From Voacanga thouarsii (taxonomy: Eukaryota > Streptophyta > Magnoliopsida > Gentianales > Apocynaceae), in contig JANUWF010001942.1 in NCBI GenBank assembly GCA_026120185.1, forward strand, positions 744,001-808,000: a stretch of 64,000 nucleotides of DNA, read 5' to 3'. Positions 11,130 to 23,620 of this stretch are shown piece after piece. Each line of letters starts with the position of its first letter. The stretch's first letter is position 1. The notes below the pieces were generated by a model. It worked only from the letters and a program-made list of their open reading frames with translations, was not told the DNA's origin and ran no database searches. The position numbers and the translations under genes are program-made.

Positions 11130-12509
11130 TTTCCACGTTCATCATGTGAATTACCTTCGGTGTTTCTAGGTATAGTTAGCATAGGCCTTTCAGCAAGCAT
11201 CTTAGCAAGCTGTTCAATTTGGCTTTCAAAGTTGTGAATTGACACTTTTTAGTTGCTCATTGATGCCTTAACACCTTAGAAGCAAGTATTTGTGGAAGTC
11301 ACCAACTTAGCAACTAAGTCTTCTAATGATGGCCTTGATTGTGCTTATGAAAGCGATGGAGATTGTAGTGCACAAAATGATAGATGAGCTTAAGGTTTTA
11401 GATCATAGTTAGCTTGAACTCCTTGAGGGTTTCTTTCATTTTGTCCTTGATTGTTCCAAGAAATATTTGGATGATTTCTCCAATTTGAATTGTAAGTATT
11501 ACCAAAAGAAGTGTTACCTTGTCTTCCATTCCCAATGTAATCCATATGCTCAACTTGTTGCTCATTCCCAACTCCTATTCCTTGATATTCATGATTAGAC
11601 TGTCCTCCCCTACAAAAATCACATATCATGACCTATGCAATAGAATTGGTATTCATTTTATCTACTTTTTTTCTAAGAGCTTCTAACTTAGCTTCTAAAG
11701 ATGCTATTGTATCAACTTTGTACATTCCTTAACTTTTAACTTTTGATCTTTGTGTTCTCTAAGAATGGTTGTTCAATGAGATATGTTCAATTAAATCAAA
11801 ACGTTCTTCTAGGGTTTTTGAAAAAATAATTCCTCCTGATGAAGCATCAACCATTTGCTTAGCAAAAAAGCTCAACCAATTATAGAAAGTTAACATTTGC
11901 AAACTAAGACCAAAACCACATTGAAGACATTTTGTTATCAGCTCCTTAAACCTTTCCCAAACATCATGAATTATTTCATCATCTAATTGGGAAAGTGAGA
12001 AAATACCATCCCCTAGCTTGGCCATTTTAGAAGGGAGGAAATATTTAGCAAGAAAGTTTTTAGTTAATTGATCCCAAGTAGTACTAGAATTGGATGGTAA
12101 AGATTTTAACACAAGATTTAACTCAATCTCTAAAAGAAAAGAGAAACAACCTCAACCGTATAATATCCTTAGATATACCATTAAGCTTAAGTGTGTCATA
12201 AATCTTCAAAAAAGCTGCTAAATGAGCATTAGGATCTTTATTTAGTAAACCATCAAATTAAACCATTTATTGAATCATTTGGATAAAATTAGGCCTAATC
12301 TCAAAGTTATTTGCATTCACATGTGCTCTCACAATACTCGAATTTGTACCCGAAAAAGTAGGTCTAGCATAATCACCACTTGTTCTTCTTCTATTGCCAT
12401 TCTCATTTCCACTACCTTCTTGATTAACTTCTATTGTCTCAGCAAATTCACTTGAAATGTCTAATTTTTTCAAAGCTTCCAAAACTCGGTGTTTTTGCTC
12501 CTTACGCAA
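11130..12509 (-). pseudogene. Athila-like gypsy gag, decayed
   Basis: The start region contains DYARPTFSGTNSSIVRA and NNFEIRPNFIQMIQ, a hallmark of Athila-type Gag N-termini. The capsid-like core follows (TTWDQLTKNFLAKYFLPSKM, WERFKELITKC, LTFYNWLSFFAKQMVDASSG, EERFDLIEHISLNN). The zinc knuckle region reads CDFCRGGQSNHE near 11,625, where the last Cys is Tyr, so the knuckle is damaged. The frame ends with NTEGNSHDERGNP and a stop near 11,130. Stops and shifts separate the pieces. The 48.9-kb copy ends with the same GNPRDERGKP-stop. Confidence 0.8.
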
Positions 12510-12859
12510 CCTTTAAAAAGTTATCTCAATATCACTATCAAATTCAGCTAAATTTTTACTACAATCTCTTCTATGCATATATGAGAAAATTGTCCTACAA
12601 AATAAAGTGACGCTAAATTCAACTATGAATAGTCCAAAAATAAAAGAAATCAAGATCGAAAGATATAATTATAGTAAGAACTAAAATAAAAGAATCACAA
12701 TATAAATATGCATAAAAGATAAATAAAGCAATTATAAAATCAACTATCCTAAAATAGAAAATCAATTAATTGCCCAATAAAAAATCAAAATTAAAGACAT
12801 ACATAACATAAAAATAATTGAATCAATAAAACTCAAGTATTTTTGGAATATTGACAACT

Positions 12860-12879
12860 GATCTCCGGCAACAGCGCCA
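12860..12879 (-). other. Primer binding site, tRNA-Asp type
   Basis: The minus strand reads TGGCGCTGTTGCCGGAGATC, close to the TGGCGCCGTTGCCGGGGA site used by Athila and other plant gypsy elements. It lies about 10 bp from the LTR edge. Confidence 0.85.
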
Positions 12880-12889
12880 AAAACTTATT

Positions 12890-14425
12890 TGTGGGGTTTG
12901 TGCAAGTGCTATAATTTAGAGAATAAGTCCAATGCTTAACCAAATTTTAAATATAAATTGCCAATTTATCATGTAGTATAAAGTGTAATTGGTAAATATC
13001 GAAGACTCTTGAGAACGGGATAAATTACTCCAATTTTCATTTAAATTGTATTGTTCAATCAACTAAAACAAGAAGTAAAACAACTCATTACTACTATTAA
13101 TGATAAGAGAGTACCACACGAATACATCAATACAATTCTCAAGGTAAAGATTAAAAGATCACAAAGCAAGATTCAAGTAAAGAAAGAATATTGACCATGC
13201 AATTCAATAAGAAATCCTTCAAGAATACTCAAATAATAAATATCACCCAACCAATTGGTATCAAATCCTAGCATTGGCAAGATTTTCAAAATAAAGTAAA
13301 ATCCACTCTCTCCCAAATAATGAATCTCCTATCCTAAGATTTAATCTATAGATATCTCTATCATATAAATCAAACTCTAGAATGCATAAAATTAAGAAAA
13401 CGTAATTGCAAGCCAAAAAACCCTAGAATCCATATCTCTAGGTGACCCCAAAACCTTGTCTATCACCAAGTTCTAAATCCCCCAAATCCTTTCTCAAGTT
13501 CATCAAGGGAAAACTAATCTACTAAATTAGCATAAAAGGGAACCATCTTGTGAATCGTTTCTCAAGCTGAATATATGAGAATTACCCAATCAACTAAAAT
13601 AATCAACAAAACCCAAGTGAACTGCTCAAAATAGAGATCAATTAATCAAATAAACATCTATAAAAGAGTAAATAAGGGTACAATCCTTTAATTACAACTC
13701 CAATCAATTAAATCCAACAATCACAAAATCAAATCATAAAGGGAAAAAAGGAAAATTCATAGATAAGATTTATCTTCTACTTTGCAAGCTTCTTTTAGGG
13801 TTGTCCCTTTTTCCTCAAATCTATTTTGATCTTCTCTTCTATTCTCTTTCTTATGTCCAAGGGGTTTCTCTCATGTTTTTTGTGGGTGGCTCCCTTCTAA
13901 TGACCTAGAAAAGTAGCATTTATAGGGTCCTTCACAAATCCTTAAAAATTCTACAAAATAGGGCTAATATGTCATGTTGCACGGTGCTATTGGAAGTGTT
14001 GTGCATAGTTCCATGCACACTTCCATATGCTATATTTTGTTCAAAACACTGTCATTCGACTTGATCTCTTAATGCATTGGAGCCATGCATGATAGGATGG
14101 TCAATGATCTGCACGACATCGTCAGCTTGCTGAATCTTTAACATTTTTAAAATCCTGAAGATGCATGGCGACATTTAAAATGTGTGGCACGGTGTCGTCG
14201 GCTTCTAGTATCTTGGCTTTGAAATCTATATATTGCATGGCAACATTGATCCCAGCACCCATGGCATTGTGTATATTCAGAATTTCTCTTTTCTCAATCT
14301 CTTTATCCTTGATTCCAATATATATTAAACAAGGAGAAAATAGGGGGATAAATAGTAATCTACATCAATTTCTAAAGATCTAAAAAAAATGGTATGCAAA
14401 ATGCGTATATAATGAGTAATTATCA
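12890..14425 (-). mobile_element. 5' LTR of the Athila-like gag element
   Basis: This LTR aligns along its length with the one at 39,571-41,155. A TATA-like box (TATAAATG on the minus strand, plus-strand 13,917-13,927) lies upstream of a U5-rich part. The U3 (13,975-14,280) has degenerate GGYGCC-centred palindromes such as gcacggtgctatt and gcacggtgtcgtc. Confidence 0.75.
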
Positions 14426-14429
14426 GGCA

Positions 14430-14880
14430 ACATCTCACGAAAACAGGGCCCATTACAATTGAAAAGTGTGTGGTGTTGTAGACTTGGTTCCTTTGCTTCC
14501 AGGAAAACTTACAAGCTTGAATGGAAACAAAAAGGTTGAGATGATTAAGGTGATCCATAAAAAAGATCAAGGCCAATGTCGATAAGAAGAATGAGATCAT
14601 AGCTTTGGCAAAAAACCAGGGTCACAAAAAGGTATTTTTGAACCCGGAGATTAGGTGTGGGTGCATTTTTGAAAGGAAAAGTTCCCTATATAAAGGAAAT
14701 GAAAGCTCAATCCCAGGGGAGATGGACTATTTAAAGTTTTGGAAAAGTATGGCAACAACGCTTAAAAAAACGACTTACCTGGTAAGTATAACGTTAGTGT
14801 CTCTTTTAATATTAGTGATCTTTTTCTTTATGATGTAGCTATTGGAGTTTTCAAAGACGAATCATTTTTAATAAGAGGGA
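14430..14880 (+). pseudogene. Ty3/gypsy pol, C-terminal end of integrase only
   Basis: Reading across frames on the plus strand gives VDLVPLLPG, KKVEMIKVIHKK, a GD-x-VWVHF-like box, then LNPRGDGLFKVLEKYGNNA, DLPGKYNVSVSFNISDLF. This is the post-catalytic tail of gypsy integrase (linker and C-terminal beta domain). The piece starts where the pol at 36.8-39.35 kb ends, so the two come from the same type of element. Several frame breaks are present, and no RT or catalytic core lies next to it because the Athila-like element has replaced or displaced that part. Confidence 0.75.
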
Positions 14881-14899
14881 GATGATCATCATAAGAAAC

Positions 14900-15870
14900 A
14901 AGCACAAGAAGGGAGTGACACTTAACTAATGCAAGGGCAAGTGATAAGAATAGGACAAACAATTCCAAGAAGAACTCCAAGCATTCATGAAATCCTAGTT
15001 GAAGATGGAGGAGCCTTGGAAGGCACTTGATTGCTTGAAAAAGCTCAGCTTGATGACAATTGAAGAAGAGTAATAAAAGAAGCCTAAGGGAGATCAAAGG
15101 GGAACTAAGGAACAAGGATTGGAGGGCTTAAAAGTGACAAGTCATGGCTTAATAGAGCATAGCCAATGCTGACCCTAATGGCGCAGCTAGTGCTGGCCTT
15201 ATCTGCCAAAGAGTTGCTCAACAATAACATTCAACTGGCGTTGGCTCACTTCGGGATGAAGACCCCTGTTTTGCGTATTTTGATAATTTCTCCAGTTCTC
15301 TTCTATTTTTAATATTTTGTAATGACCTTTTAAGGCCAAAACTTGTCGTAGGACTGTACTGAACTAATTTCTAGGGTTAGGATTGTATAAATATCCCTTT
15401 ATGTGACAACACAACTCAATCAATCTTGCGTATTTAAGTTTAATGAGGAGAGTCTTGAGAGGTTCTTCCTCATTGAGCTTCCTTTTATCCAAGACTATGC
15501 TAAGGAATTAGTCCACCATTTGTAAAGTCTCTAAATCTTATAGGATAATCTGATTTAGTTTCTCTTGATTAGGTCTTAGACGCTTTTTTCTTCTATGGTT
15601 TATCTAGAACTCTAATTTTAGGTGCCTATAGTTTCTATGCTTGTGTTCTTTAATCCTTTGTTGGTTTAAAAATATTAGGATGCTCCTATAGTATGTCTTT
15701 ACTACTAAACTACAGGTCCTTGAAGCATAGTTCTTTAGGGGTTGTTAGTTTATAGGAAGAGTAGTTCTCTTGTTCCTATCTTCATCTCTATTTTTCCTGA
15801 TTAGAGTGCTCTTGTTTATGTTGTGTTTGAATCCACTTCGGCCACCAAATTTGTGCAAGAAAAATCACCC
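14900..15870 (+). mobile_element. Probable gypsy 3' LTR or LTR-like region
   Basis: The region follows the pol tail in the same orientation, which is the place of a 3' UTR and LTR. It has a good TATA box (tgtataaatatccc, TATAAATA at 15,386-15,393) and, upstream of it, a U3-like patch with repeated gctgac and gtgctggcc words (15,165-15,250). No second copy is in the window, so the edges are unknown. Confidence 0.45.
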
Positions 15871-15879
15871 ACAAGCTTA

Positions 15880-16560
15880 GACCAAGCTGCCATCCCACGC
15901 ATAGATGTTGGGAGCCAAAGGAATAGGCGGAGAACATAGCATGCAATATGTAATGTAGATATCTAGGACTCTTGCAGCATTGGTGCCACTATTCATAGGG
16001 TACACATTAAATCTTAATACATAGACTATGATCCATACCTAAAGAGGCAATTAATTGATATGAATAATAAATGAGGGGCTAGATGTTGACTAACCTAGGC
16101 CGAACTCCTAATAAGCTTCCCAACCTGCTAGGTCGGGTCAGATGTCACCCTCTTATTGTTCTAATCTACCACCCATTGTCCTTTATCCAGCACTCCTAAA
16201 ATGCTAGCTAGAAGCTATCTAGTTACAACAATATATTTCCCTTTAACTGAGGTCTTTATCACTCTTACGTTTTCTTGCGTCTTGTTCTTCATATTAGCAT
16301 AGAATTCCTTAACGAGGGAAGGATAGAAAGTGCCCTGTAAGCCTAAAATAGGCCTCCATCCTTTTTTCTTAAACATGTGGGAAATTTGAAAGGTATGATA
16401 GTAAAGGCTGAACAAAATGCTCAACAATAATATCATTCCTACCTCTCTCATGATACCACTCTGCACACTTTTGATTATCAAAATAAATAGGATGGATGGT
16501 GAACTCGTTAGCAATGCATTGACACTAAGAAGGTGACTAACGTTTCACTCTCTTGGACAT
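15880..16560 (-). pseudogene. 'Putative plant transposon protein' ORF, gypsy-associated copy 2, decayed
   Basis: From an ATG near 16,560 (MSKRVKR) the minus strand reads FDNQKCAEWYHERG, then KKGWRPILGLQG, FYPSLVKEFYANM, VKGKYIVVTR and, after a stop, LLASILGV. The GW...L...Y..LV.EFYAN block is shared with 42.6-43.7 kb and with the Sirevirus post-pol ORF at 135-2524. The frame has at least two stops and shifts. In Athila-like elements such an ORF lies after pol; here no adjoining pol remains on this strand. The biochemical role is not known. Confidence 0.65.
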
Positions 16561-17400
16561 TCCTTACTTTTTAGACATTTTGGAAAGCATGATAAAAGAT
16601 TTGATAATTTTATTGGAAAGAAACTCATAAGGTTACAACAACATTTATCAATAAACAACACTAAAAGCTCCAAGAGTCTCAACAAAATCTCCAAACGATC
16701 AACAACAAATTCTAACTATTAATACCAAAGTCAACAAACTCCACAAATCATATGCACAGTAAGGTCAATGCCACAATCACCAATCTTCACAAATTACAAA
16801 TTCACCGAGTTTCATAAAAAATTAATCATACAACTCAAACACTACTAACTTAAATACCTATTATGAACTAAAATTCCTCAATCACCAAATGCCAAAAAAC
16901 TACAAATCTCGATTACTGAAAGCAACAAGTGAACAAGCTAAATATAATGCTTTCAGCAAAACTCCTCAAACGATAAATTTTGGCTTCCTCCAAGATAGAA
17001 AATAAGTGATAAAAAATAATGATAGAAATTATTCATTAAAAAATTCACCATCCTATAGGTAATACAAGGGCCAAATCAGCAATCTAGATTTTTCTAAACA
17101 TTATTACCCCAACACCAACAGTGATAATGCAAGAAAAAGCAACCTAGAAAAAGAATGACTTTTAGTAAGGGAATCTCTCACGAAACAGTCCCTAAATAAA
17201 GTGATCAACTTGAGGAATAACTTAGACTTGAGGAAGGTTACCCCTTGAGCACAAATCAGATGCAAAATGGTCTATGTCACTACTTGGAAACTTTGAAGAA
17301 AGAAGGATTGCAGCAGTGGCTGAATGAAGTTTGGGGGAAATATTAGTGAAATGAAGTAGAAGGTGAGGGATTTCAATGGATATAGGAGAGGGCTTGGTGG
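16561..17400. other. Non-coding AT-rich sequence
   Basis: No conserved coding frame is seen. The left part may be the leader upstream of the minus-strand ORF at 15.9-16.6 kb. The ORF-like frame at 17,222-17,524 (minus) is low-complexity and has no recognisable domain. Confidence 0.4.
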
Positions 17401-17425
17401 AAAAAAAAAAGGGGGGGGGGGGGGG
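17401..17425. repeat. A10-G15 homopolymer run
   Basis: Ten A (17,401-17,410) are followed by fifteen G (17,411-17,425). Runs of G this long are uncommon in plant DNA and are prone to sequencing-length errors. Confidence 0.9.
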
Positions 17426-17479
17426 AATCAATGATGGATCTAAGAAGGTTGATAGAGGTAAATTATACACATATTTTGA

Positions 17480-19166
17480 GGTATTTATGATGTGTTCATG
17501 TTTGATTTTTAGATTAAATGCCATTTATTTCCCTTACTTTGGTATGTTTTTCTATTTTTGCGTAGGATTAATATTTGGTGAACAATGGTAGAAAATTGCA
17601 TAAAAACATGTGAAAAAGACTAAGAAATATAGAGGAACCAAATAGAGAAAATTAAGCCATGAAACAGAGAAGAAGCAGAAGCCAAGAACATAGAAACATG
17701 GCATCAAAAGCTAAAAAAAACTAAGCCTAGGCAAGCCAAGAAACAACAAACAACAAGAAAAAAAGAACAATGGTCCTAGAGGAGAGCTAGCCAGCCATGG
17801 ATTGCACTGGCTACAACTTTATGAGAACAAGATGGTGGCTAGCTTAGAAAGGCATGGACTGCCTTGAGTGTTGTACAAGAAGGTGACCAGCTTTCACTAG
17901 GAGATGACTGGCTTCAACACACAAAACACCAAGGAGGTGGCAGGTTATACCCCAAGTCGCGATCAGCTATGCAAGAATAATGAAGAACAACTTTTCCAGA
18001 GTGCTGAAGCATGGCTGGCTCACCTCTATTTTCAATATCTGTGGGTTTTGTGCAACTTACGATATTTGCTAAATTCTAATTGAAAATTACTTCTTTTGTT
18101 TTTAGTGAACTTTTCGAAAGCTTTTACACTTACCCTAGGAAACATAGAGAAGGGTGCAAGTCAATACTTCCAACTATGTAATGTTTTCTTAGATATAGTG
18201 AATTCAGGGAGAAAAATCAAACATTAATCTCTGATGGAGGACTTCATCAATTAAGGAGCATTGTTTTGGAGAAGTCTTCATAGGAGAAAAAGAAGGTTTG
18301 TCTATGAGTTCTATCTTTTTCCTTTATTTTTTTTTTCTTGAACAATGATGAAATCAAAATTGTAACTGTATTTACAGGATGTTTTTGGATTTATGACTTT
18401 GTTTTGATTTTAGTATTTGATCAATTAATTGTCATTCTTGGTATTTGATAACTTACTTTCATTAGATGGATTAATTAGTTGTTTATTCCTTCCAATTGAC
18501 TTGAAAAATGAGATTAGGAGTGGTTTCAATCTAGTTAATTTCATATTTTTTTATTTCTTAATTGACTTGAAAAAAAAATGTTAAGAGTGAAGAACTTGAG
18601 TAGTCAAAGGTTAGTTGATTTCGCCTAGAGTATAGGGTCCTTAACTTATTTTATGCTTTTATATTGCTTAGATTATAGGGATATTTGTGAAGGATTGGTT
18701 TTAATTCATCTTTTGGATAGTTGGTGAGGCATAATATATCCACTAATTTATCTGAAGGGTAGTGAGTCCACGGATTGAGAAAAAAAACGGAGTCTATTTT
18801 ATTCTTTTATGATGCCAAGATGATAATTAATTGTGATAATTGCTAGTTAAGCATTGTTGTGTTTTTGAGCATTTCTATTTACTTACATATATTTTCTCCT
18901 AGATTTTTTGTGTACCTTTGTTTTTTTACTTTTATTTTTTATTTTTCTTTCCTTTTTAATCACTTTAGTTGGTACATTAAATAAAGGATGAAAAGTCATT
19001 AATAATAGTTGTTCCTTAAGGATTAATACTTGTTAATTCTCTATACTATGCTTTGCAATGAGTACACCTACTAATATATGTGATTTGGGATTAACGTTTT
19101 AATTAAAACTTGATTGGGAATGGATTTAAAATAAAATGATTTTATATACCAACATCTAACACATCA
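17480..19166 (+). mobile_element. Gypsy-type 5' LTR, plus strand
   Basis: The end ...ACATCA at 19,166 is followed after a few bases by a degenerate primer site, as in the other gypsy LTRs here. The U5-like half resembles the LTR at 26,307-27,554 (shared phrases cttgtctatgagt, gatgccaag, gggattaacgtttt/gggatgaacgtttt, aattaaaacttg). The left edge is a guess from the usual LTR size. A patch with repeated ggctagc and ctggct words lies in the U3 (17,780-18,020). Confidence 0.6.
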
Positions 19167-19171
19167 AGTTT

Positions 19172-19191
19172 TTTGTGCTATTACCGGGGAA
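19172..19191 (+). other. Degenerate gypsy primer binding site
   Basis: Reads ttgtgctattaccggggaac, alignable with TGGCGCCGTTGCCGGGGAAC, just downstream of the LTR edge at 19,166. Confidence 0.65.
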
Positions 19192-20604
19192 CATATGAAA
19201 GCTTAGATTCATTAATTTAGCAATGTAAATGTGAAAATATTATTTTCTTGTATATAAGTGCCTTGTAAATAATTTTGTTGTTGCACTGTAATTACAATTG
19301 TTGTTACGAATAATAATACTACCACTAATACCAATAATAATTGTAATTGTAATTTGTAAATAGAATGCATTGTTGTGTTTATTTTATTGATGATATAAGA
19401 ATATTGTTGAAAATAAAGGATGTGTTATTTTGTTATAATTGTAATTGTTTAATTGTTAAATTATTAAATAATAGTAATAGTAATTAGTTGTAGTATATGT
19501 TGTGTTATATGTCTATTAATAATTTTCTTGTAGAATTACTATCTTTTTATTGTAAAAAAAAAGAAAAAAAATATTTTTTCGGTTGGGTTCTAGGACCAAG
19601 CCATTGCCAATTTGGTCACAAAAGCCAGTTGGCTTTGGTCGAAGGACACAACAAAAAGATAGCTGCACTTTTGTTTTTCTTTTTTTTTTAGTCTTCAGTT
19701 TTCTACAATAAAACAAATTAGAGCCCCACTCATTTTTCCTTTCTTTTTCTTTTTTTTTCTTTTCATTTTCCTCCTATATTCTTTTTTCGTTACCCCGTGT
19801 TTCTTCTTTCTTTCTTTTTCTCCAAAGACCATTGCTTTCTTCCTCTTATGTTTCACTGGAAACCATCTACTCCCCTCTTGTTCTTCAATTTCTTTTGTTA
19901 TTCTGCTTCTTTTCCCACCAAAATTTAAATCTCCACCCATTCTTCTTGCAACCCATGGTTTATTTTCTTATTTTTCACCTCTAAATCTTCTTCATTCACC
20001 AACTTCACCCACCATTAAACTCTTAGTTTCTCACCAAATTTTTAGAACTTTTTTTGGTGGTGCCAGCTTAAAAGCTCAAAAGTTGGAGAAAACATGGCTA
20101 CAAAGATCTCCTCAGGTTATGGTAGATTTTTCTCCCATTGGATTTCTTGGCCTTTTTTTTTTTGGTATGTAATTTTGAGGAAAATTTTGCTTGGCTTGAA
20201 CTTATTTTGTAGAATTTATTTGGTGTTGGAAATATGCATAGAATGGTCTGCTAGTGCTTTTCTTGCTTCTATAATAGTCTGTGCATTTTTCTGGAACTTT
20301 TGCTCTTATGGTGATTTTGGGTATTTTTGAGTATAATGTGATATTACTTTTGTGTCAATTGTATTGTTGAAGTTGGTAGAATTGTAGGTTGAATGTGTGC
20401 TACATTAATTCTGGGTTTGGAGTTGTGCAGAAGTGGAAGGATTTTTGAACAAAATTTTGGAGGGAATTTTTGGGGGAAAAAAATGGTAGAGCTTTACTTT
20501 TGAGTTTAATTGTAAAAATCATTTTTGAAGGGTTGTTTTTTTATAGTGACAAAATGCCTAGGACTAAACAAGTAAGGAAACCAATCAAATGCAATAGGGC
20601 ATCT
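19192..20604. other. Gypsy leader-like sequence, no gene seen
   Basis: It follows the primer site but contains no recognisable gag. It has AT-rich stretches, a pyrimidine-rich patch (19,735-19,880) and short ORFs without conserved motifs. It ends at the left LTR of the next element. Confidence 0.4.
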
Positions 20605-21893
20605 TGATGCATGTTTTTTAGTGTAGAAAATATTACCAACAAATTACACAATTGATCAAGCTTTAATTAAAATGCTAACCACTAACACCATATATATGGG
20701 CAAGTATACCCATCGTATAGTATAAGAAATAATAAGTATCAAATCCACAAGAACTTAGTCTCTCACCTTATTTTACCCAAATTTTTATTGTTTAGCTAAT
20801 AAAATAAGAAGAGACTAAAAACAAAAATAAATAAAGATAAAAATATATATAACTCAAGGATGTAATTTCATGTAACTAGACAATTATCTTGAAAACACAA
20901 GATTGAATCAATTAGAATTCATCACAATCAATTGTCGTCTTGGTATCATGAAGGAATATAAAGTAAAATTCAATTATTTCCCAAGTCATGAATCTACTTA
21001 GATAAATTCCATTTCCCCCCCCCCCCCCCAATCTATGGAATTACTATCCTTTGATTGAATTAACAGATTTGACAATCAAGCTATCAAGCTAAAATAATCA
21101 AAATATGCATTAAGCTTAATTCCTTATAAACAAAAAATTAGCTAATGCAATGAAACTCCTAACATCGTTGTCCGAAGTCAATTAGAAGAATTAGCATCAA
21201 TAACCAATGATAACAAGTAATCAAATACCAAAGATCATCATAGATTGATAAAAAATTTCAATTAACTCAAAATTATAATCTTTAAAATAATATCCAATTA
21301 CAATCAAAATATTAAGCACATCATTATTAAAGAAGAATAAACAAAGGATAAAAGATAAAACTCATAGACAAACCCTTCTTCTTCTCTTAAAAACCTCTTT
21401 TAAGTGGTGAATTCGTCTTTGAACAATATGTAGCTAGCTAGGATCCTTGAATTCACACCATTCTCTTGTGTTTTTCTTATATTTATAAGCCTCTTTGATA
21501 CCAAAATTCATGGCTTGAGAAGTTTAGTTCGAGTAGAATTTAGAAAATACCGAAATCCTTTGGAAGATTCTAAATTTGCTCGAAAATAAAGTTACACCAA
21601 CTCTGGACAGAATGGACCCCGCACCTGGTCACTTCAGCCATCCTGGCGCCGATTTGCTTCTGCTTTCCCAAAGTAGACTTGGCGCTGAGTTGGGTAGCTT
21701 GTCTTAGCATTGGGTTGGCATTGGAATTGCCTAATTTTGCTCGAAACCTTCTAATTCCTACATAAATTCATCAAGAATACTTTTCACGGGCAAAATATTA
21801 AATAGAAAAGAATATGCCTAGTTATTACATAAAAAAATATCTCGAATTAGCCTCAAATAACTAGAAAATTAGTGATGAATTTAGCCCCTATCA
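20605..21893 (-). mobile_element. 3' LTR of the deletion derivative
   Basis: Aligns with 23,621-25,071 but lacks about 110 bp near 21,120. It has a run of 15 C (21,015-21,029) where the partner LTR has a short mixed C/T tract. A TATA-like stretch (ATAAATATA, minus strand) is at about 21,480, with a U3 patch of palindrome-like words at 21,610-21,730. It is followed by a polypurine tract (minus-strand AAGAGTGGGGAATG). Confidence 0.8.
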
Positions 21894-23595
21894 CATTCCC
21901 CACTCTTGAACCTTTACTTGTCCTCAAGCAAAACACTTAAGTTAGGAAGGAAATGATAAGAAAATACAAGCTTTTATTTTTCCAATGTTTTGATCACAAG
22001 AAAGCTCATAACCTCCCTCAAACTTTAGATATATCTTTTGCCATTCATTCAACCTTTTGAAAACAATCGCAAATTGAAGCACTTGATAAGGCATAACAAG
22101 ACCCTTGAAGTCAAATTAAACAAGCTTATACTTTAATCTAAGAAAATTATTTCACCCTTAAAAAAAAAAAAAAGAACATATATAGCATGAATCATACAAG
22201 TCAGGCTACCTACCAACTCAAGCATTATAAATCTAAAAATTGCATAGCTCAAATCATGATTTAAAGAAAACACACCATTTTTTTTCTCTCAATGTTTTCA
22301 ATGACTTAGGAAATTAATAGCATCAAGTAAATGGATTTCTCTTCACACGCCATATCGACTCCCTTATAGTCATCACTCATCATTTTTTTTAACAATTTTC
22401 TTTCTTTTGCTTTCGGGAATTAATAGCCTCAAGAAAGTGAATTTTTCTTCACTATCCGTATTGGCCCACATAATCAAGCAAAAGTATTTTTTTCATCTTC
22501 ACAAATTAAACAAGTTTTTTCTTCAACTCAACTTCCTCATTTTTCAGCTCACAATCAGTTATGTTTTCACTCAATTATTTTTTTCCTTAAATTCCTTATC
22601 ACAAATCAAAGTTAAGCAAAGTTTAAACCTACAATACAAGAGTTAGCCAATATCTTTCTCCACATTTATCATATTATCCATATTCAAATTAGATGAGTCA
22701 AATAATACTCAAACACTAATGCATAAACAAGATTAATTCAAATTCTCAAGTCTTAACATACCATCTAATAAACCAATTCCTTATTAATAAAAATCTACCA
22801 AGTGAATGACAAAATTCATATCCAAGTAAGAAAGATAATGACAACCTTGCTAAAGCAATGAAAACCACAAAAATGTTTGAAAATTTTCACAAAAAGTTCA
22901 GCCAAAATGTATATTGAAAAAATCTTCAATGCTAAACTCTCCCCCCACACTTAAACTAGACATTGTCCTCAATGATAAAAAATATAACAATCAAAGTAAA
23001 GTTAAGGAGACCAGAATAAATAAAGAGGAAGAATAGAGAAAAGAAAATACTTTCATAATCATGTTCCACAAAGAGTGCTGAATTTCATCACATTGGAGCA
23101 TATTCCTTGAACAATGTTTGGGCATTCCTACAAAAAAGAAACAAAACCAAAAAGTGTAAAACCAGAAAAAAAAAAAATGTAAAGCAACAGCTAAAAACTA
23201 AGAAAGGTCATTAAAATTTAAATGAAAAGAAATAAAAGAAAAGTGAGTAAGTAGGAAATCAGGAGGTAGCATCCTTGGAATCATCATCATCAGTCCCAGC
23301 AGTAGCGTCATTATCAGGATCTCCGACGGCTCAACTACTGGATGCACTAGTGGACTGCTGTATCAAAGTAGCCAACCGCTTCTTCTGGACATGACGTCTA
23401 TGAAGATTAGTAATGGAGTCTCATAGCTAGAGAAGGAATTACAATATACAACGAAATTAGGGAATTAAATTACAATTGTACGAACAACAAAAATATAGCA
23501 CCTATTCATACAAGGAACATATATACATATTTACAAATAGATATATATACATATAAACATGGTTAATGTAATAAAATCCTAACTTTCGTGATATT
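21894..23595 (-). pseudogene. Internal region with a small post-pol ORF remnant
   Basis: At 23,410-23,260 the minus strand reads HRRHVQKKRLATLIQQSTSA, then an acidic tail ending TDDDDSKDAT. I take this as the C-terminal end of the ORF that follows pol in Athila-like elements, although the conserved EFYAN core is missing. The rest is non-coding. Two cassettes of the kind 'ccccacacttaaactagacattgtcctcaatg' (in two parts) lie at about 21,894-21,935 and 22,938-22,975. On the minus strand they are purine-rich and precede the 3' LTR. Confidence 0.5.
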
Positions 23596-23615
23596 GTTCC
23601 CCGACAACAATGCCA
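23596..23615 (-). other. Gypsy primer binding site
   Basis: The minus strand reads TGGCATTGTTGTCGGGGAAC, a decayed version of the tRNA-Asp-type site. It lies 5 bp from the LTR edge at 23,621. Confidence 0.8.
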
Positions 23616-23620
23616 AAACT

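Larger units (their letters stand above)
10505..14425 (-). mobile_element. Athila-like Ty3/gypsy element carrying gag only
   Basis: Read on the minus strand: 5' LTR (12,890-14,425), tRNA-Asp-type primer site (12,860-12,879), leader, a gag (12,509-11,130) and about 600 bp of non-coding sequence. No protease, RT or integrase follows the gag stop. The segment from about 10,505 to 11,190 aligns with 48,200-48,957, so a second copy exists in the window. The block 10,640-10,860 carries dyad repeats like those in the U3 of this LTR and may be the remains of a 3' LTR. The LTR sits against gypsy pol sequence at 14,426, so the element probably inserted into a pol gene. Confidence 0.65.

Noticed and set aside
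19497..20330. Short ORFs with hydrophobic stretches near 19.5-20.3 kb, considered as a host gene
   Set aside because: No conserved domain, splice structure or homologous frame visible; composition is low-complexity and the place is a gypsy leader.
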